Below are positions 17,686-27,262 of a DNA stretch of 64,000 nt, in pieces (the first letter of the stretch is position 1; each line of letters begins with the position of its first letter). The position numbers were made by a program, and so were the translations under genes. The stretch is from the NCBI RefSeq assembly GCF_007923295.1, contig NZ_VOIR01000013.1, positions 248,001-312,000 of the forward strand, given 5' to 3'. The DNA comes from Agrococcus sediminis. GTDB lineage: Bacteria > Actinomycetota > Actinomycetes > Actinomycetales > Microbacteriaceae. The notes below the pieces were generated by a model. It made no database searches and was not told the DNA's origin. It saw nothing but the letters and a program-made list of their open reading frames with translations.

Positions 17686-18441
17686 GTGACCAAGTCCAAG
17701 CACATGGCAGTCGGCGTCGACATCGGCGGCACCGGCGTGAAGGCAGCCCTCGTCGACGTGGCGGAGGGCACGCTGCTGAGCGACCGGGTCAAGGTGCCGA
17801 CGCCGGTCGGCGGCGAGCCCGACGACATCCGCGACGCGGTGGTCGAGCTCGTGGGGCGTCTCGAGGTCGAGGCCGACACGCCCATCGGCGTGACCTTCCC
17901 CGCGATCGTGCGCCACGGCCGCACGATGAGCGCCGCGAACGTCTCGAAGGCGTGGATCGGGCTCGAGGCGGAACGGCTGTTCGAGCAGGCGCTCGGCCGC
18001 GACATCCACTTCGTCAACGACGCCGACGCCGCCGGGTTCGCCGAGGACCACTACGGCGCGGCGAAGGATGCGTCGGGCCTCGTGATCATGACGACGCTCG
18101 GCACCGGCATCGGCGGTGCGCTCATCTACAACGGCGTGCTCATCCCGAACGCCGAGCTCGGGCACCTCGAGCTCGACGGCCACGACGCCGAGACTCGCGC
18201 GTCGAACCGGGCGCGCGAGACCGAGGGCCTCAGCTGGGAGGCGTGGGCCGCGCGCCTGCAGCGCTACTACAGCCACCTCGAGTTCATCTTCTCGCCCGAC
18301 CTGTTCGTCGTCGGCGGCGGCGTCTCGAAGTCCTCGGAGATGTTCCTGCCGCTGCTGCACCTCGACACCCCGATCGTGCCGGCGATGCTGCGCAACAACG
18401 CGGGCATCATCGGCGCCGCGGCGCTCGCGCGCGGCGTCTGA
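17686..18441 (+). CDS. ppgK: Polyphosphate glucokinase (ROK family)
   Basis: A 251-aa ROK-fold sugar kinase that phosphorylates glucose using polyphosphate (and usually ATP). Seen: VGVDIGGTGVKAALVD at residues 8-23, the catalytic FVNDADAAGFAE near 105, TTLGTGIGGALIYNG near 133, and ELGHLELDG near 156. The zinc-binding CxCGxxGC motif of repressor-type ROK proteins is absent, as expected for PPGK. The GTG start is the one consistent with the N-terminus; MAVGVDIGG seven codons inside is an alternative. It lies downstream of map and convergent with rnpB. Confidence 0.9.
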   Translation: MTKSKHMAVGVDIGGTGVKAALVDVAEGTLLSDRVKVPTPVGGEPDDIRDAVVELVGRLEVEADTPIGVTFPAIVRHGRTMSAANVSKAWIGLEAERLFEQALGRDIHFVNDADAAGFAEDHYGAAKDASGLVIMTTLGTGIGGALIYNGVLIPNAELGHLELDGHDAETRASNRARETEGLSWEAWAARLQRYYSHLEFIFSPDLFVVGGGVSKSSEMFLPLLHLDTPIVPAMLRNNAGIIGAAALARGV

Positions 18442-18464
18442 CGCCCCGCTCGAACCGACGTCGG

Positions 18465-18515
18465 GCTTCCCCGCATCGCGGGTTCCCGGAGGGGGATCCC
18501 GGCGCTCGGGGAAGC
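18465..18515. terminator. Structured convergent region between ppgK and rnpB
   Basis: GCTTCCCCG (18465-18473) pairs with CGGGGAAGC (18507-18515), enclosing a further GC-rich hairpin. It could terminate transcription from both sides. No long T-run is present. Confidence 0.45.
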
Positions 18516-18532
18516 TCGACGGACGAGGGCGA

Positions 18533-18906
18533 ACCGGCCGGCCGATACGCCGGGTTCTGTCGTGGACGGCCATCTCTCTCGGGGATGCATCGCTGCAGCC
18601 CTCTAGCGACCTACCCGCGGATGGGACGAGCAGCCCCGTGATCCGCTGTCTGGTCTTGCTCCGGGCGAGGTTTGCCTAGCCGCCGCGCTCGCACGCGACG
18701 CTGGTGGGCTCTTGCCCCACCGTTTCACTCCTGGCCTGCCGGGATCGAGACCCCGGCAGGTGGACCTGCTCTCTGTTGCACTTTCTCGCGGGTTGCCCCG
18801 GGTGGACGTTATCCACCGCCCTGCTCTGCGGAGCCCGGACGTTCCTCGGCGCGGCAGGGGCCCTTAGGCCACCGCCGCGACGCGGCCGCCTGGCCGACCG
18901 ATTCGC
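18533..18906 (-). ncRNA. rnpB: RNase P RNA (type A)
   Basis: The minus strand contains the conserved 5' core GAGGAACGTCCGGGCTCC (18830-18847) and the conserved 3' core ACAGAACCCGGCGTATCGGC near 18541-18560, about 290 nt apart. Both are hallmarks of bacterial RNase P RNA, the ribozyme that matures tRNA 5' ends. The segment between them is very rich in paired GC helices. A TACCCT -10-like box lies at 18915-18920, consistent with a start near 18907. Exact ends are estimated. Confidence 0.92.
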
Positions 18907-18935
18907 TGCCCCCAGGGTACCGCGCGGCGCCGTCG

Positions 18936-20033
18936 TCAGCCGCTGACCGGGCCCCGGTAGTAGGCCGTCGAGTGGAGCGGCCGGCCGCCGAAGCGCGCGA
19001 ACTGGCGCGCGGAGCCGAGGTTGAGGCGACCGATCTGCGTCGAGCGCAGCGTCGCGCAGCCGATCTCGGCGAGGTTGGCGTGCAGGCGGCGGCTCAGGAG
19101 CGTGACGATGCCTCGACCCTGCGCGTCGTGCCGGGCGCCCTGCACCACGAGCACCGCCTCCCGCCGCAGCTCGCGCCGGTGCGCGACGAGCGACCAGGTC
19201 TCGCTCGGTCCGAGCCGGCCGCCGGAGCGCTGCAGCAGGGGGCTCGCGTCGAGCACCGCGAGCATGAAGGCGACGGGCACCTCGTCCTCGTCGCGGGCGA
19301 TGAGGAACAGCCCCTCCTCGTGCAGCAGCCACATGCCGGCCGTCCACTCATCGAGCTCGGCCTTGCTGAGCGGCGTGAAGTACGGCAGCTGCGCGAAGGA
19401 GTCGTTCAGCAGCGGCAGCAGGGCGCGCATGCCCTGCGCGAGCCCCACGCGCGTCACCTCGTCGATGCGGATCCCGGCCGCGTCGAGCTCGGCGTCGCTC
19501 GGCCCCTCCTCGTCGACCACGTCGACGATCCAGGTGTCGGCCTCGTACCAGCGGCGCATCCCGCGCTCCTCGAGCGCCTCGGGCACCCACGCGGGGTTCC
19601 ACGGCGCATCCAGGAACCCGCGCTCCTCGAACGCCCCCGTCACCGCGCCCCCGGACTGGGCGGGCAGCAGCTGCGCCGGACCGAACAGCTCCGACGCGCC
19701 GCTCGCGCGCGCGCGCCGATCGGCCTCGTCGAGCAGCGCGTGCAGGACGGGCGCGTCGGTCGCGGCGATGGCGCCGAACACCTGCGCGCGCGTGCCGAGG
19801 CGCGCGTCGAGCCGGTCGTCGCGATGCACGACCGCGCGGCCGACGGGCCGCTCGCCGTCGAGCGCGAGGAGGAGCGAGACCGGATGCGGATGCGAGGAGG
19901 TGCCGCGGAACCAGTCGCGCAGGCGGCGCTCGCGCAGCGGCACCGCCCGCCCGCCGTGGGTGTCGAGGCCCAGCCGCACGAAGGCGTCGAAGGCCGCCCG
20001 ATCGGCGACGTCCACGACACGCATCGCGACCAT
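18936..20033 (-). CDS. GNAT-family N-acetyltransferase-like protein
   Basis: A 365-aa protein that looks like a tandem GNAT fold. The C-terminal half has the pattern VLVVQGARHDAQGRGIVTLLSRRL followed by LRSTQIGRLNLGSARQFARFGGRP, as in the acetyl-CoA-binding region of this superfamily. The substrate is unknown. The start is the ATG at 20033 or the ATG three codons later. It follows the DUF164-like gene by 16 nt and ends just before rnpB, all on the minus strand. Confidence 0.65.
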   Translation of the reverse strand: MVAMRVVDVADRAAFDAFVRLGLDTHGGRAVPLRERRLRDWFRGTSSHPHPVSLLLALDGERPVGRAVVHRDDRLDARLGTRAQVFGAIAATDAPVLHALLDEADRRARASGASELFGPAQLLPAQSGGAVTGAFEERGFLDAPWNPAWVPEALEERGMRRWYEADTWIVDVVDEEGPSDAELDAAGIRIDEVTRVGLAQGMRALLPLLNDSFAQLPYFTPLSKAELDEWTAGMWLLHEEGLFLIARDEDEVPVAFMLAVLDASPLLQRSGGRLGPSETWSLVAHRRELRREAVLVVQGARHDAQGRGIVTLLSRRLHANLAEIGCATLRSTQIGRLNLGSARQFARFGGRPLHSTAYYRGPVSG

Positions 20034-20049
20034 CCCCGCGGCAGCGACC

Positions 20050-20790
20050 CTAGATGCCGCTGTCCTCGGTGCGCACCAGGATCGCCGAGGAGTTGGGGTC
20101 GAGGATGACCTCGTCGTCGGGCGCCTGCCGGATCTGGTGCAGCTCGGAGGCCGTGAGCTCGACGCCGGAGGCCACCGACGTGCGCCGCTGCAGCAGGGTC
20201 GCGCCGATGCCGTAGCGCTCGCGCTGGCGCTCGTACAGCGCCAGCAGGTCGGCCGGCACGGGGGCCGCCCGCTCGTCGCGCTCGGCCCGCGCCTCGGCGA
20301 GCTCCGCCTCGATGCCCGCGGCCTGCTCGTCGCGCTCCGCGGCGAGCCGCTCGCGCTCGGCGCGCGCGGCGCCGGCCTCGGCGCGCGCCGCGGCGAGCGC
20401 GGCCTCCGCGTCCTCCTGCGCCTGCATGGCCTCGAGCTCGAGGTCCTCGAGCGTGCTGCGGCGGCGCTCGAGCGTGACGATCTCGTGCTCGGTCGCGGTC
20501 GCCGTCTTCGAGTCGGTCACCGTCTCGAGCCGCGTGCGGTCCTTCGCGAGGCGCGCCTCGACGAGCTGCACGTCGCTCTCGATGCGGCGGACCTCGGCCG
20601 AGGCGTCGTCGAGCGCGCCGAGCCGGTCGAGCACCGCCCGGTCGAGCACCGCGAGCTGCGCGTCGAGCTCCTCGATGCGCTTGGTCTGCGGCAGCGCGCG
20701 CCGCTTCGCCAGCAGCCGCATGATCCGGGTGTCCACGTCCTGCAGCGTCAGCAGCAGCCGCTGGTCGCCGTTCGTCGCCTTCAGTGCCAT
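20050..20790 (-). CDS. DUF164-type coiled-coil protein, zinc-ribbon cysteines lost
   Basis: A 246-aa protein of the DUF164 (C4-type zinc ribbon) family. Residues about 10-180 form a long antiparallel coiled coil (many Arg/Glu/Ala heptads). The C-terminal region keeps the family framework (LLQRRTSVASGVELTASEL, then DEVILDPNSSAILVRTEDSG), but where relatives carry CxxC pairs it has none; the whole protein lacks Cys. An AGGAGG site precedes the ATG, and the gene overlaps the Nif3 gene by 10 bp. This Nif3-DUF164 pairing is common in actinobacteria. Function is unknown. Confidence 0.85.
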   Translation of the reverse strand: MALKATNGDQRLLLTLQDVDTRIMRLLAKRRALPQTKRIEELDAQLAVLDRAVLDRLGALDDASAEVRRIESDVQLVEARLAKDRTRLETVTDSKTATATEHEIVTLERRRSTLEDLELEAMQAQEDAEAALAAARAEAGAARAERERLAAERDEQAAGIEAELAEARAERDERAAPVPADLLALYERQRERYGIGATLLQRRTSVASGVELTASELHQIRQAPDDEVILDPNSSAILVRTEDSGI

Positions 20791-21617
20791 GCGTGCTCCT
20801 CCTGCGGGACCGCGAAGTCCCATGGGTCTGTCCTGGTCTCGCTCACGACCACCTCGACGCCCGGGAGCGCGGCGCTCAGCTGCTCGGCGGCGGGCCGCAG
20901 CCACAGCGACTCGCTCGCCCAGTGCGAGACGTCGACGAGGGCGGGCCCCTCGCCGGCCGCGTGCCGCTCGCGCGCGTCGGAGGCGGGGTGGTGGCGCAGG
21001 TCGCTCGTGATGTAGACGTCGGCGTCCGCGACCGCGCGCTCGCGCAGCAGCGAGTCGCCGGCGCCGCCGCAGATCGCGACGCGGCGCACCCGGCGGGCCG
21101 GGTCGCCCGCCGCTCGCACGCCGCCAGCCACCGGCGGGAGCAGGCCCGCGAGGGTGCGCACGAGGTCGCCGAGCGCGACGGGCTCGGGCAGGTCGCCGAC
21201 GCGGCCGAGGCCCTTCGCGTCGTCGACGCGGTTCACGACGATGGGGGTCGCGCCCTGCAGCCCGAGCATCGAGGCGAGCTCGCCGCTCGTGCCGCGGTCG
21301 ACGGCGTCGGCGTTCGTGTGGGCCGCGAGGAGCGCGACGCGCTCGCGCACGAGCCGCGTGATGACGCGTCCGGCCGGGGTCGTCGCGGCGACGCTCGTCG
21401 CGCCGCGCAGCAGCAGCGGGTGGTGCACGAGCAGCAGGTCGGCGCCGCGCGCGATCGCCTCGGCCGCGGTGGCCTCGACGGCATCGACGGCCAGCAGCAC
21501 GCGCCGCACCTCGTCGACCGGGTCGCCCGCGACGAGGCCCACGGCGTCCCAGTCCTCGGCGGTCGCGGCGGGCCAGAGCGACTCGACCGCGCGCTGGACA
21601 TCGGCGACGCTCGTCAT
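20781..21617 (-). CDS. Nif3-like dinuclear metal centre protein
   Basis: A 278-aa Nif3/YbgI-family protein with conserved metal-binding motifs: LLVHHPLLLRG near residue 65 (two His), AAHTNADAVDRGTSGELASML near 95 (His, Asp), and a C-terminal DVSHWASESLW with the conserved His and Glu. The family forms hexameric rings around a dimetal site; some members are linked to GTP cyclohydrolase I type 2 annotation, which is not proven. The ATG at 21617 is preferred because a TAGGAT -10 box lies 7 nt upstream. Confidence 0.9.
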   Translation of the reverse strand: MTSVADVQRAVESLWPAATAEDWDAVGLVAGDPVDEVRRVLLAVDAVEATAAEAIARGADLLLVHHPLLLRGATSVAATTPAGRVITRLVRERVALLAAHTNADAVDRGTSGELASMLGLQGATPIVVNRVDDAKGLGRVGDLPEPVALGDLVRTLAGLLPPVAGGVRAAGDPARRVRRVAICGGAGDSLLRERAVADADVYITSDLRHHPASDARERHAAGEGPALVDVSHWASESLWLRPAAEQLSAALPGVEVVVSETRTDPWDFAVPQEEHAWH

Positions 21618-21624
21618 GCGCTCC

Positions 21625-21630
21625 ATCCTA
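21625..21630 (-). promoter_or_regulatory. -10 box (TAGGAT), leaderless Nif3 promoter
   Basis: TAGGAT on the minus strand, 7 nt before the ATG at 21617, the same arrangement as at map. Confidence 0.5.
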
Positions 21631-21686
21631 GGGACGCGGGACGGATGCGCCGACGCGGCCCGGCGGGCGGGCCGGGCTGCGCTCGG

Positions 21687-21759
21687 TGAGCCTGGACGGG
21701 ATCGAACCGCCGACATCCACGGTGTAAGCGTGGCGCTCTGCCAGCTGAGCTACAGGCTC
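21687..21759 (-). tRNA. tRNA-Val (anticodon TAC)
   Basis: A 73-nt cloverleaf on the minus strand. Acceptor GAGCCTG pairs with CAGGCTC; the anticodon stem CCACG/CGTGG encloses loop CTTACAC (anticodon TAC), and the T-loop reads GGTTCGATCC. The discriminator base is A and CCA is not encoded. It lies between the peroxiredoxin and Nif3 genes on the same strand. Confidence 0.95.
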
Positions 21760-21776
21760 CGGGGTGCTCTACCGTC

Positions 21777-22235
21777 TCACGCGACCTGCGCGAGCGCATC
21801 CCGGTACGCATCCATGTCGCGCGACTCGGAGGTGCTGACCCGGAAGTGCGCCGCGATGCGGCCGTCGCGGTCGACGACGTAGGTCGCGCGGGTCGCTATG
21901 CCGCGCTCGGGCAGGAACGCGCCGTACGACTGCGCGACGGCGCCGTGCGGCCAGAAGTCGCTCAGCAGGCGGAAGTCGAACCCCTCCTGCTCGGCGAAGA
22001 CCGCGAGCGACGCCGCCGTGTCGACGGAGATCGCGAGCACCTCGGCGTCGGCGCCGGTGAAGTCGGCGAGCTCGTCGCGGATCGAGCAGAGCTCGCCCGT
22101 GCATCGGCCCGTGAAGGCGAGCGGGTAGAAGACGAGCACGACCGGCCTGCCGCGCAGCTCCGAGAGCGTGACGGCCTCGCCGGTGTGGTCGGTGAGCGTG
22201 AAGTCGGGAGCCTCGTCGCCGATCTGGAGTGCCAT
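21777..22235 (-). CDS. Peroxiredoxin (BCP/AhpE type)
   Basis: A 152-aa thiol peroxidase that reduces peroxides in the cytosol. The active-site stretch FYPLAFTGRCTGELCSIRD has peroxidatic Cys45 and a second Cys50 five residues later, the spacing used by atypical two-Cys BCP enzymes. PLAFTG is also typical of actinobacterial AhpE. The start MALQIGDEAPDF gives the usual family N-terminus; a weak -10 (CAGCAT) sits 7 nt upstream, and an ATG two codons earlier is possible. Confidence 0.9.
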   Translation of the reverse strand: MALQIGDEAPDFTLTDHTGEAVTLSELRGRPVVLVFYPLAFTGRCTGELCSIRDELADFTGADAEVLAISVDTAASLAVFAEQEGFDFRLLSDFWPHGAVAQSYGAFLPERGIATRATYVVDRDGRIAAHFRVSTSESRDMDAYRDALAQVA

Positions 22236-22304
22236 GCGCTCCATGCTGGCAGAGGCGTCGCGGGCGCGGCGACGAGGGCGCGCTGGCGGGATCGGCCCGG
22301 TGGC

Positions 22305-22310
22305 TAGAGT
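22305..22310 (+). promoter_or_regulatory. -10 box (TAGAGT) of aceE
   Basis: TAGAGT gives a leader of about 50 nt that ends in an AGGAG site at 22358-22362, five nt before the GTG at 22368. Confidence 0.4.
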
Positions 22311-22367
22311 GGACGGGCGAGCGCCACGCACCCAGGGGTGCCGCAGGAGACGACGTCAGGAGCATCG

Positions 22368-25085
22368 GTGCTGAACGACCAGGACCCCTACTCGGGCCAC
22401 ACGGACGACACGGACCCCAGCGAGACCGCTGAGTGGCAGGAGTCGCTCTCGCAGCTGGTCGCCGCGAACGGCCCCCAGCGCGGCCGCGAGATCATGCTGA
22501 GCCTGCTCAAGCGCTCCAAGGAGCTGCACCTGGGCGTGCCGATGGTGCCGACCACCGACTACATCAACACCATCGCGCCCGAGAGCGAGCCGGAGTTCCC
22601 CGGCGACGAGCAGATCGAGCGCACTTACCGACGCTGGATCCGCTGGAACGCGGCGATCATGGTGCACCGCGCGCAGGCGCCCGGCATCGGCGTCGGCGGC
22701 CACATCTCGACGTACGCGTCCTCCGCGTCGCTGTACGAGGTCGGCCTCAACCACTTCTTCCGCGGCTACGACGCCCCCGGCGGCGGCGACCAGATCTTCT
22801 ACCAGGGCCACGCCTCCCCCGGCATGTACGCCCGCGCGTTCCTCGAGGGCCGCCTCACCGAGGCGCAGATGGACGGCTTCCGCCAGGAGAAGTCGAAGGC
22901 GCCGCACGGCCTGCCCTCGTACCCGCACCCGCGGATGATGCCCGAGTTCTGGCAGTTCCCGACCGTGTCGATGGGCCTCGGGCCGATCGACGCCATCTAC
23001 CAGGCGCAGGCCAACCGCTACCTCGCGAACCGCGGCATCAAGGACGCCGCCGACTCGCAGGTGTGGGCCTTCCTCGGCGACGGCGAGATGGACGAGGTCG
23101 AGTCGCGCGGCGCGCTGCAGCTCGCCGCCAACGACGGCCTCGACAACCTCAACTTCGTCATCAACGCCAACCTCCAGCGCCTCGACGGCCCGGTGCGCGG
23201 CAACGGCAAGATCATCCAGGAGCTGGAGTCGTTCTTCCGCGGCGCCGGCTGGAACGTCATCAAGGTCGTCTGGGGCCGCGAGTGGGACGACCTGCTCGCC
23301 CGCGACCACGACGGCGCGCTCCGCAACCTCATGAACGTCACGCCCGACGGCGACTACCAGACGTACAAGGCCGAGTCCGGCCTGTTCGTGCGCGAGCACT
23401 TCTTCGGCCGCGACCCGCGCACCGCCGAGATGGTCAAGGACATGACCGACGACGAGATCTGGAGCCTCAAGCGCGGCGGCCACGACTACCGCAAGGTCTA
23501 CGCGGCCTACAAGGCGGCGAGCGAGCACAAGGGCCAACCGACCGTCATCATCGCGAAGACGATCAAGGGCTACGGCCTCGGCAAGCACTTCGAGGCGCGG
23601 AACGCCACGCACCAGATGAAGAAGCTCACCCTCGACGACCTGAAGACCTTCCGCGACTACCTGCAGCTCGACATCTCCGACAAGCAGCTCGAGGCCGACC
23701 CGTACAACCCTCCGTACTTCCACCCCGGCCAGGACTCGCCCGAGATCCAGTACATGCTCGAGCGCCGGCGCGAGCTCGGCGGCTTCACGCCCGAGCGCCG
23801 CGCGAAGCACACGATCATCCCGCTGCCCGAGGCGAAGACCTACGACATGCCGAAGAAGGGCTCCGGCAAGCAGCAGGTCGCCACCACGATGGCGTTCGTG
23901 CGGCTGCTGAAGGACCTGCTGCGCGACAAGGGCTGGGGCGAGCGCATCGTGCCGATCATCCCCGACGAGGCGCGCACGTTCGGCATCGACGCGTTCTTCC
24001 CGACGGCCAAGATCTACAACCCCAAGGGCCAGAACTACACCTCGGTCGACCGCGACCTGCTCCTGAAGTACCGCGAGGCGCCCGACGGCCAGATCGTGCA
24101 CGTCGGCATCAACGAGGCGGGCGCGATGGCCGCGTTCATCGCGGCCGGCACGTCGTACTCGACGCACGGCGAGCCGCTCGTGCCGATCTACGTCTTCTAC
24201 TCGATGTTCGGCTTCCAGCGCACCGGCGACTCGATCTGGGCGGCCGCCGACCAGATGACGCGCGGCTTCCTCATCGGCGCGACCGCGGGCCGCACGACGC
24301 TCGCGGGCGAGGGCACCCAGCACGCCGACGGCCACTCGCCGCTCATCGCGTCGACGAACCCGTCGGTGCTCGCCTACGACCCGGCCTACGGCTACGAGAT
24401 CGCGCACATCACGCAGATGGGCCTCGAGCGCATGTACGGCGAATCGCCCGAGGACGTCATGGTGTACCTCACCGTCTACAACGAGCCGATGGTGCAGCCC
24501 GCCGAGCCGGCCGACGTCGACGTGGAGGGCATCCGCCGCGGCATCCACCGCGTCTCGACGAGCGACCACCACCCGGTCAAGGTGCAGCTGCTCGGCTCGG
24601 GCGTCGCGCTGCCGTGGCTGCACCACGCGCAGGAGCTGCTCGGCAGCGACTGGGGCGTCTCGGCCGACATCTGGTCGGTCACCTCGTGGAGCGAGCTGCG
24701 CCGCGACGGCCTCGACGCCGACCGGCACAACTTCCTGCACCCGCAGGGCGAGGCGCGCGTGCCGTACGTCACGCAGCGCCTGTCGGAGGCCGAGGGCCCC
24801 TTCGTCGCCACGACCGACTACATGCGGGCGGTCCCGGACCAGATCCGCGAGTGGGTGCCCGGCGACTACGCGACGCTCGGCGCCGACGGCTTCGGCTTCG
24901 CCGACACCCGCGCCGCCGCCCGCCGCTTCTTCACGATCGACAGCCACTCGGTCGTGGTGCGCGCGCTCGACGCGCTCGCGAAGCAGGGCAAGGTGCCGCT
25001 CGGCATGGTGCAGCAGGCGATCGACAAGTACAGCCTCCACGACGTGAACGCCGGCGAGTCGGGCACCGTCGGCGGGGACGCCTAG
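22368..25085 (+). CDS. aceE: Pyruvate dehydrogenase E1, homodimeric type
   Basis: A 905-aa ThDP enzyme that decarboxylates pyruvate and acetylates the E2 lipoyl group. It is a single-chain alpha-2 E1 as in most actinobacteria. Seen: the ThDP motif beginning [14 protein letters not shown] near residue 231, [18 protein letters not shown], and the [14 protein letters not shown] region. Length is normal. I prefer GTG 22368 because AGGAG lies 5 nt upstream; an earlier in-frame GTG at 22338 has no such site. Partner subunits E2 and E3 are at 3.1-6.5 kb. The next gene, a FasR-like regulator, begins directly after its TAG in the same frame. Confidence 0.95.
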   Translation: MLNDQDPYSGHTDDTDPSETAEWQESLSQLVAANGPQRGREIMLSLLKRSKELHLGVPMVPTTDYINTIAPESEPEFPGDEQIERTYRRWIRWNAAIMVHRAQAPGIGVGGHISTYASSASLYEVGLNHFFRGYDAPGGGDQIFYQGHASPGMYARAFLEGRLTEAQMDGFRQEKSKAPHGLPSYPHPRMMPEFWQFPTVSMGLGPIDAIYQAQANRYLANRGIKDAADSQVWAFLGDGEMDEVESRGALQLAANDGLDNLNFVINANLQRLDGPVRGNGKIIQELESFFRGAGWNVIKVVWGREWDDLLARDHDGALRNLMNVTPDGDYQTYKAESGLFVREHFFGRDPRTAEMVKDMTDDEIWSLKRGGHDYRKVYAAYKAASEHKGQPTVIIAKTIKGYGLGKHFEARNATHQMKKLTLDDLKTFRDYLQLDISDKQLEADPYNPPYFHPGQDSPEIQYMLERRRELGGFTPERRAKHTIIPLPEAKTYDMPKKGSGKQQVATTMAFVRLLKDLLRDKGWGERIVPIIPDEARTFGIDAFFPTAKIYNPKGQNYTSVDRDLLLKYREAPDGQIVHVGINEAGAMAAFIAAGTSYSTHGEPLVPIYVFYSMFGFQRTGDSIWAAADQMTRGFLIGATAGRTTLAGEGTQHADGHSPLIASTNPSVLAYDPAYGYEIAHITQMGLERMYGESPEDVMVYLTVYNEPMVQPAEPADVDVEGIRRGIHRVSTSDHHPVKVQLLGSGVALPWLHHAQELLGSDWGVSADIWSVTSWSELRRDGLDADRHNFLHPQGEARVPYVTQRLSEAEGPFVATTDYMRAVPDQIREWVPGDYATLGADGFGFADTRAAARRFFTIDSHSVVVRALDALAKQGKVPLGMVQQAIDKYSLHDVNAGESGTVGGDA

Positions 25086-25094
25086 GCCACGGCG

Positions 25095-26336
25095 CTGGAC
25101 GCCGCGGCGGAGCTCCAGGCGCAGCAGCTCGCGTGGCTGCGGCGCATCTCGGGCGACCTCTCGACGCAGGTGACGCGGGCGCTCGACGACCGGCTGCCCT
25201 GGTACCGCACGATGCCGCCCTCGCGGCGGAGCGCGGTGGGGCTCGTCGCGCAGTCGGGCATCTCGTCCTTCATCGCCTGGCACGAGGATCCCGAGGCGCA
25301 GCCGTGGATCGCCGCCGACGTCTTCGCGGCGGCGCCCCGGGAGCTGCTGCGCAGCGTGAGCCTGCAGCAGACGCTGCAGCTGATCCGCACGGTGGTCTCG
25401 GTCTTCGAGGAGCGCATCGGCGACGCCGACCCGGCGATGCGCGAGCCGATCCTGCGCTACTCGCGGGAGATCGCGTTCGCGGCGGCCGACGTCTACGCCC
25501 GCGCGGCCGAGTCGCGCGGCCTGTGGGACGCCCGGCTCGAGGCGCTCGTGGTCGACTCGATCCTCACCGGCGAGCACGACGACGAGCTGCCGAGCCGCTC
25601 GGCCGCGCTCGGCTGGCACGGGCGCGGCGAGTGCGCGGTGCTCGTGGGCCTCGCACCGCGCCAGCTCGACGTCGACATCATCCGCCGCCGGGCCAGGCAT
25701 GCCGGATGCGACGTGCTGGTCGGGGTGCAGGGCTCCCGGCTCGTCGTCGTCATCGGCCGCGCCGCCGCGGAGGACGAGGAGGGCCCGAGCGGCCCGATCG
25801 AGTTCATCGCGGTCGCCGAGCAGCTCGCGGAGGCGTTCGGCGACGGCCACCTGGTGCTGGGCCCTGCCGTGCCGAGCATCGTCGAGGCGGCGCGCAGCGC
25901 CAAGGCGGCGCTCGCGGGCTTCGCCGTCGCCGACGCGTGGCGGCGCACGCCCCGCCCGGTGCGGGCCGACGACCTGCTGCCCGAGCGGGCGCTCGCCGGC
26001 GACCCGCTGGCCCGGCAGGAGCTCGTGCGCAGCATCTACCAGCCGCTGCGCGACCACTCGAGCGACCTGCTCGCGACCCTCGCGTGCTACCTCGACACCG
26101 GCCGCTCGCTCGAGGCGACCGCGCGCGAGCTCTTCGTGCACCCCAACACCGTGCGCTACCGCCTGAAGCGCATCAGCGAGATCATCGGCTGGGACGCGAC
26201 GGGCGCCAGGGAGGCGCTCGCGCTGCACACGGCGATCATCCTCGGCGCCATCCACGACGCCTCGCGGGAGCGCGCCCAGCGTGCGCCGCAGCCGACGCGC
26301 CATGCCGTCCGCGGCAAGGGCGCGGTGGGAGGATGA
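25095..26336 (+). CDS. fasR: FasR-like fatty acid synthesis regulator (PucR/CdaR type)
   Basis: A transcription regulator with a C-terminal helix-turn-helix (SLEATARELFVHPNTVRYRLKRISEIIGWD, residues about 343-372) of the PucR type. Position directly before fabD-fabH-acpP-fabF matches FasR, the activator of type II fatty acid synthesis in Streptomyces. The conserved N-terminus (QLAWLRRISGDLS...) lies upstream of the first canonical start, GTG 25170. The only nearby option for the full protein is CTG at 25095, ten bases after the aceE TAG and in the same frame. I give that start (413 aa) with low certainty; GTG 25170 gives 388 aa. Its stop overlaps an ATG as ATGA. Confidence 0.75.
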   Translation: MDAAAELQAQQLAWLRRISGDLSTQVTRALDDRLPWYRTMPPSRRSAVGLVAQSGISSFIAWHEDPEAQPWIAADVFAAAPRELLRSVSLQQTLQLIRTVVSVFEERIGDADPAMREPILRYSREIAFAAADVYARAAESRGLWDARLEALVVDSILTGEHDDELPSRSAALGWHGRGECAVLVGLAPRQLDVDIIRRRARHAGCDVLVGVQGSRLVVVIGRAAAEDEEGPSGPIEFIAVAEQLAEAFGDGHLVLGPAVPSIVEAARSAKAALAGFAVADAWRRTPRPVRADDLLPERALAGDPLARQELVRSIYQPLRDHSSDLLATLACYLDTGRSLEATARELFVHPNTVRYRLKRISEIIGWDATGAREALALHTAIILGAIHDASRERAQRAPQPTRHAVRGKGAVGG

Positions 26337-26341
26337 GGCAC

Positions 26342-27262
26342 GTGATCGTCATCGTCGCTCCCGGCCAGGGCTCGCAGAAGCCCGGCTTCCTCTCCCCCTG
26401 GCTCGAGCTGCCGGGCGTGCCCGAGCGGCTCGCCGCGCTCGGCGAGGCGGCCGGCGTCGACCTCGTGCAGCACGGCACGGTCAGCGACGCCGACACCATC
26501 CGCGACACGCTCGTCGCGCAGCCGCTCATCGTCGCCGCCGGCATCCTCGCGCTCGACGCGCTCGGCGAGAGCGCCAGCCTCGCGGGCGGCGTCGCCGGGC
26601 ACTCCGTCGGCGAGATCACCGCGGCCGTGGCCGCGGGGGTGCTCGAGGCGGAGGACGCGATGGCGCTCGTCGGCGAGCGCGCGCGGGCGATGGCGGATGC
26701 GGCGGCCGAGACCCCGACGGGCATGGCCGCGGTGCTCGGGGCCGACGAGGCCGCGCTCGAGGCCCGGCTCGCCGAGCTCGGCCTGCAGCCGGCCAACTAC
26801 AACGGCGGCGGGCAGATCGTCGTCGCCGGCGCGCTCGACGCGCTCGCGGCCCTCGCCGAGGCGCCGCCCGAGCGCGCGCGGGTCATCCCGCTGCAGACCG
26901 CGGGCGCGTTCCACACGAGCTACATGGCCCCCGCCGTCGAGCGCTTCCGCGCGCGCGCCGCCGCCACTCGGGCCTCCGACCCGACCACCACCCTCTGGAC
27001 GAACCGGGACGGCAGCGCCGTCGCATCCGGCACCGACTTCCTCGACCTGGTCGTCGGCCAGGTCTCGAGCCCGGTGCGCTGGGACCGCTGCATGGCCGCC
27101 TTCCAGGAGGCCGGCGTCACGGGCATCGTCGAGCTCGCCCCCGCCGGCGCGCTCGTCGGGCTCGCGAAGCGCGGCCTGCGCGGCGTGCCCGCGGTCGGCA
27201 TCACCACCCCCGACGACCTGCCCGCAGCCGTCCGGCTGCTCGAGAGCGGAGCCGCAGCATGA
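26342..27262 (+). CDS. fabD: Malonyl-CoA:ACP transacylase
   Basis: A 306-aa enzyme that loads malonyl groups onto ACP. Seen: VAPGQGSQKPGFL at the N-terminus, the nucleophile elbow GHSVGEITAAVAAG near residue 90, and the active-site His in GAFHTSYMAP near 190. GTG 26342 is chosen because GGAGG lies 9 nt upstream and the N-terminus then matches the family; the ATG at 26333, which overlaps the fasR stop, would put the ribosome-binding site directly against the start. It overlaps fabH by 4 nt (ATGA). Confidence 0.93.
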   Translation: MIVIVAPGQGSQKPGFLSPWLELPGVPERLAALGEAAGVDLVQHGTVSDADTIRDTLVAQPLIVAAGILALDALGESASLAGGVAGHSVGEITAAVAAGVLEAEDAMALVGERARAMADAAAETPTGMAAVLGADEAALEARLAELGLQPANYNGGGQIVVAGALDALAALAEAPPERARVIPLQTAGAFHTSYMAPAVERFRARAAATRASDPTTTLWTNRDGSAVASGTDFLDLVVGQVSSPVRWDRCMAAFQEAGVTGIVELAPAGALVGLAKRGLRGVPAVGITTPDDLPAAVRLLESGAAA

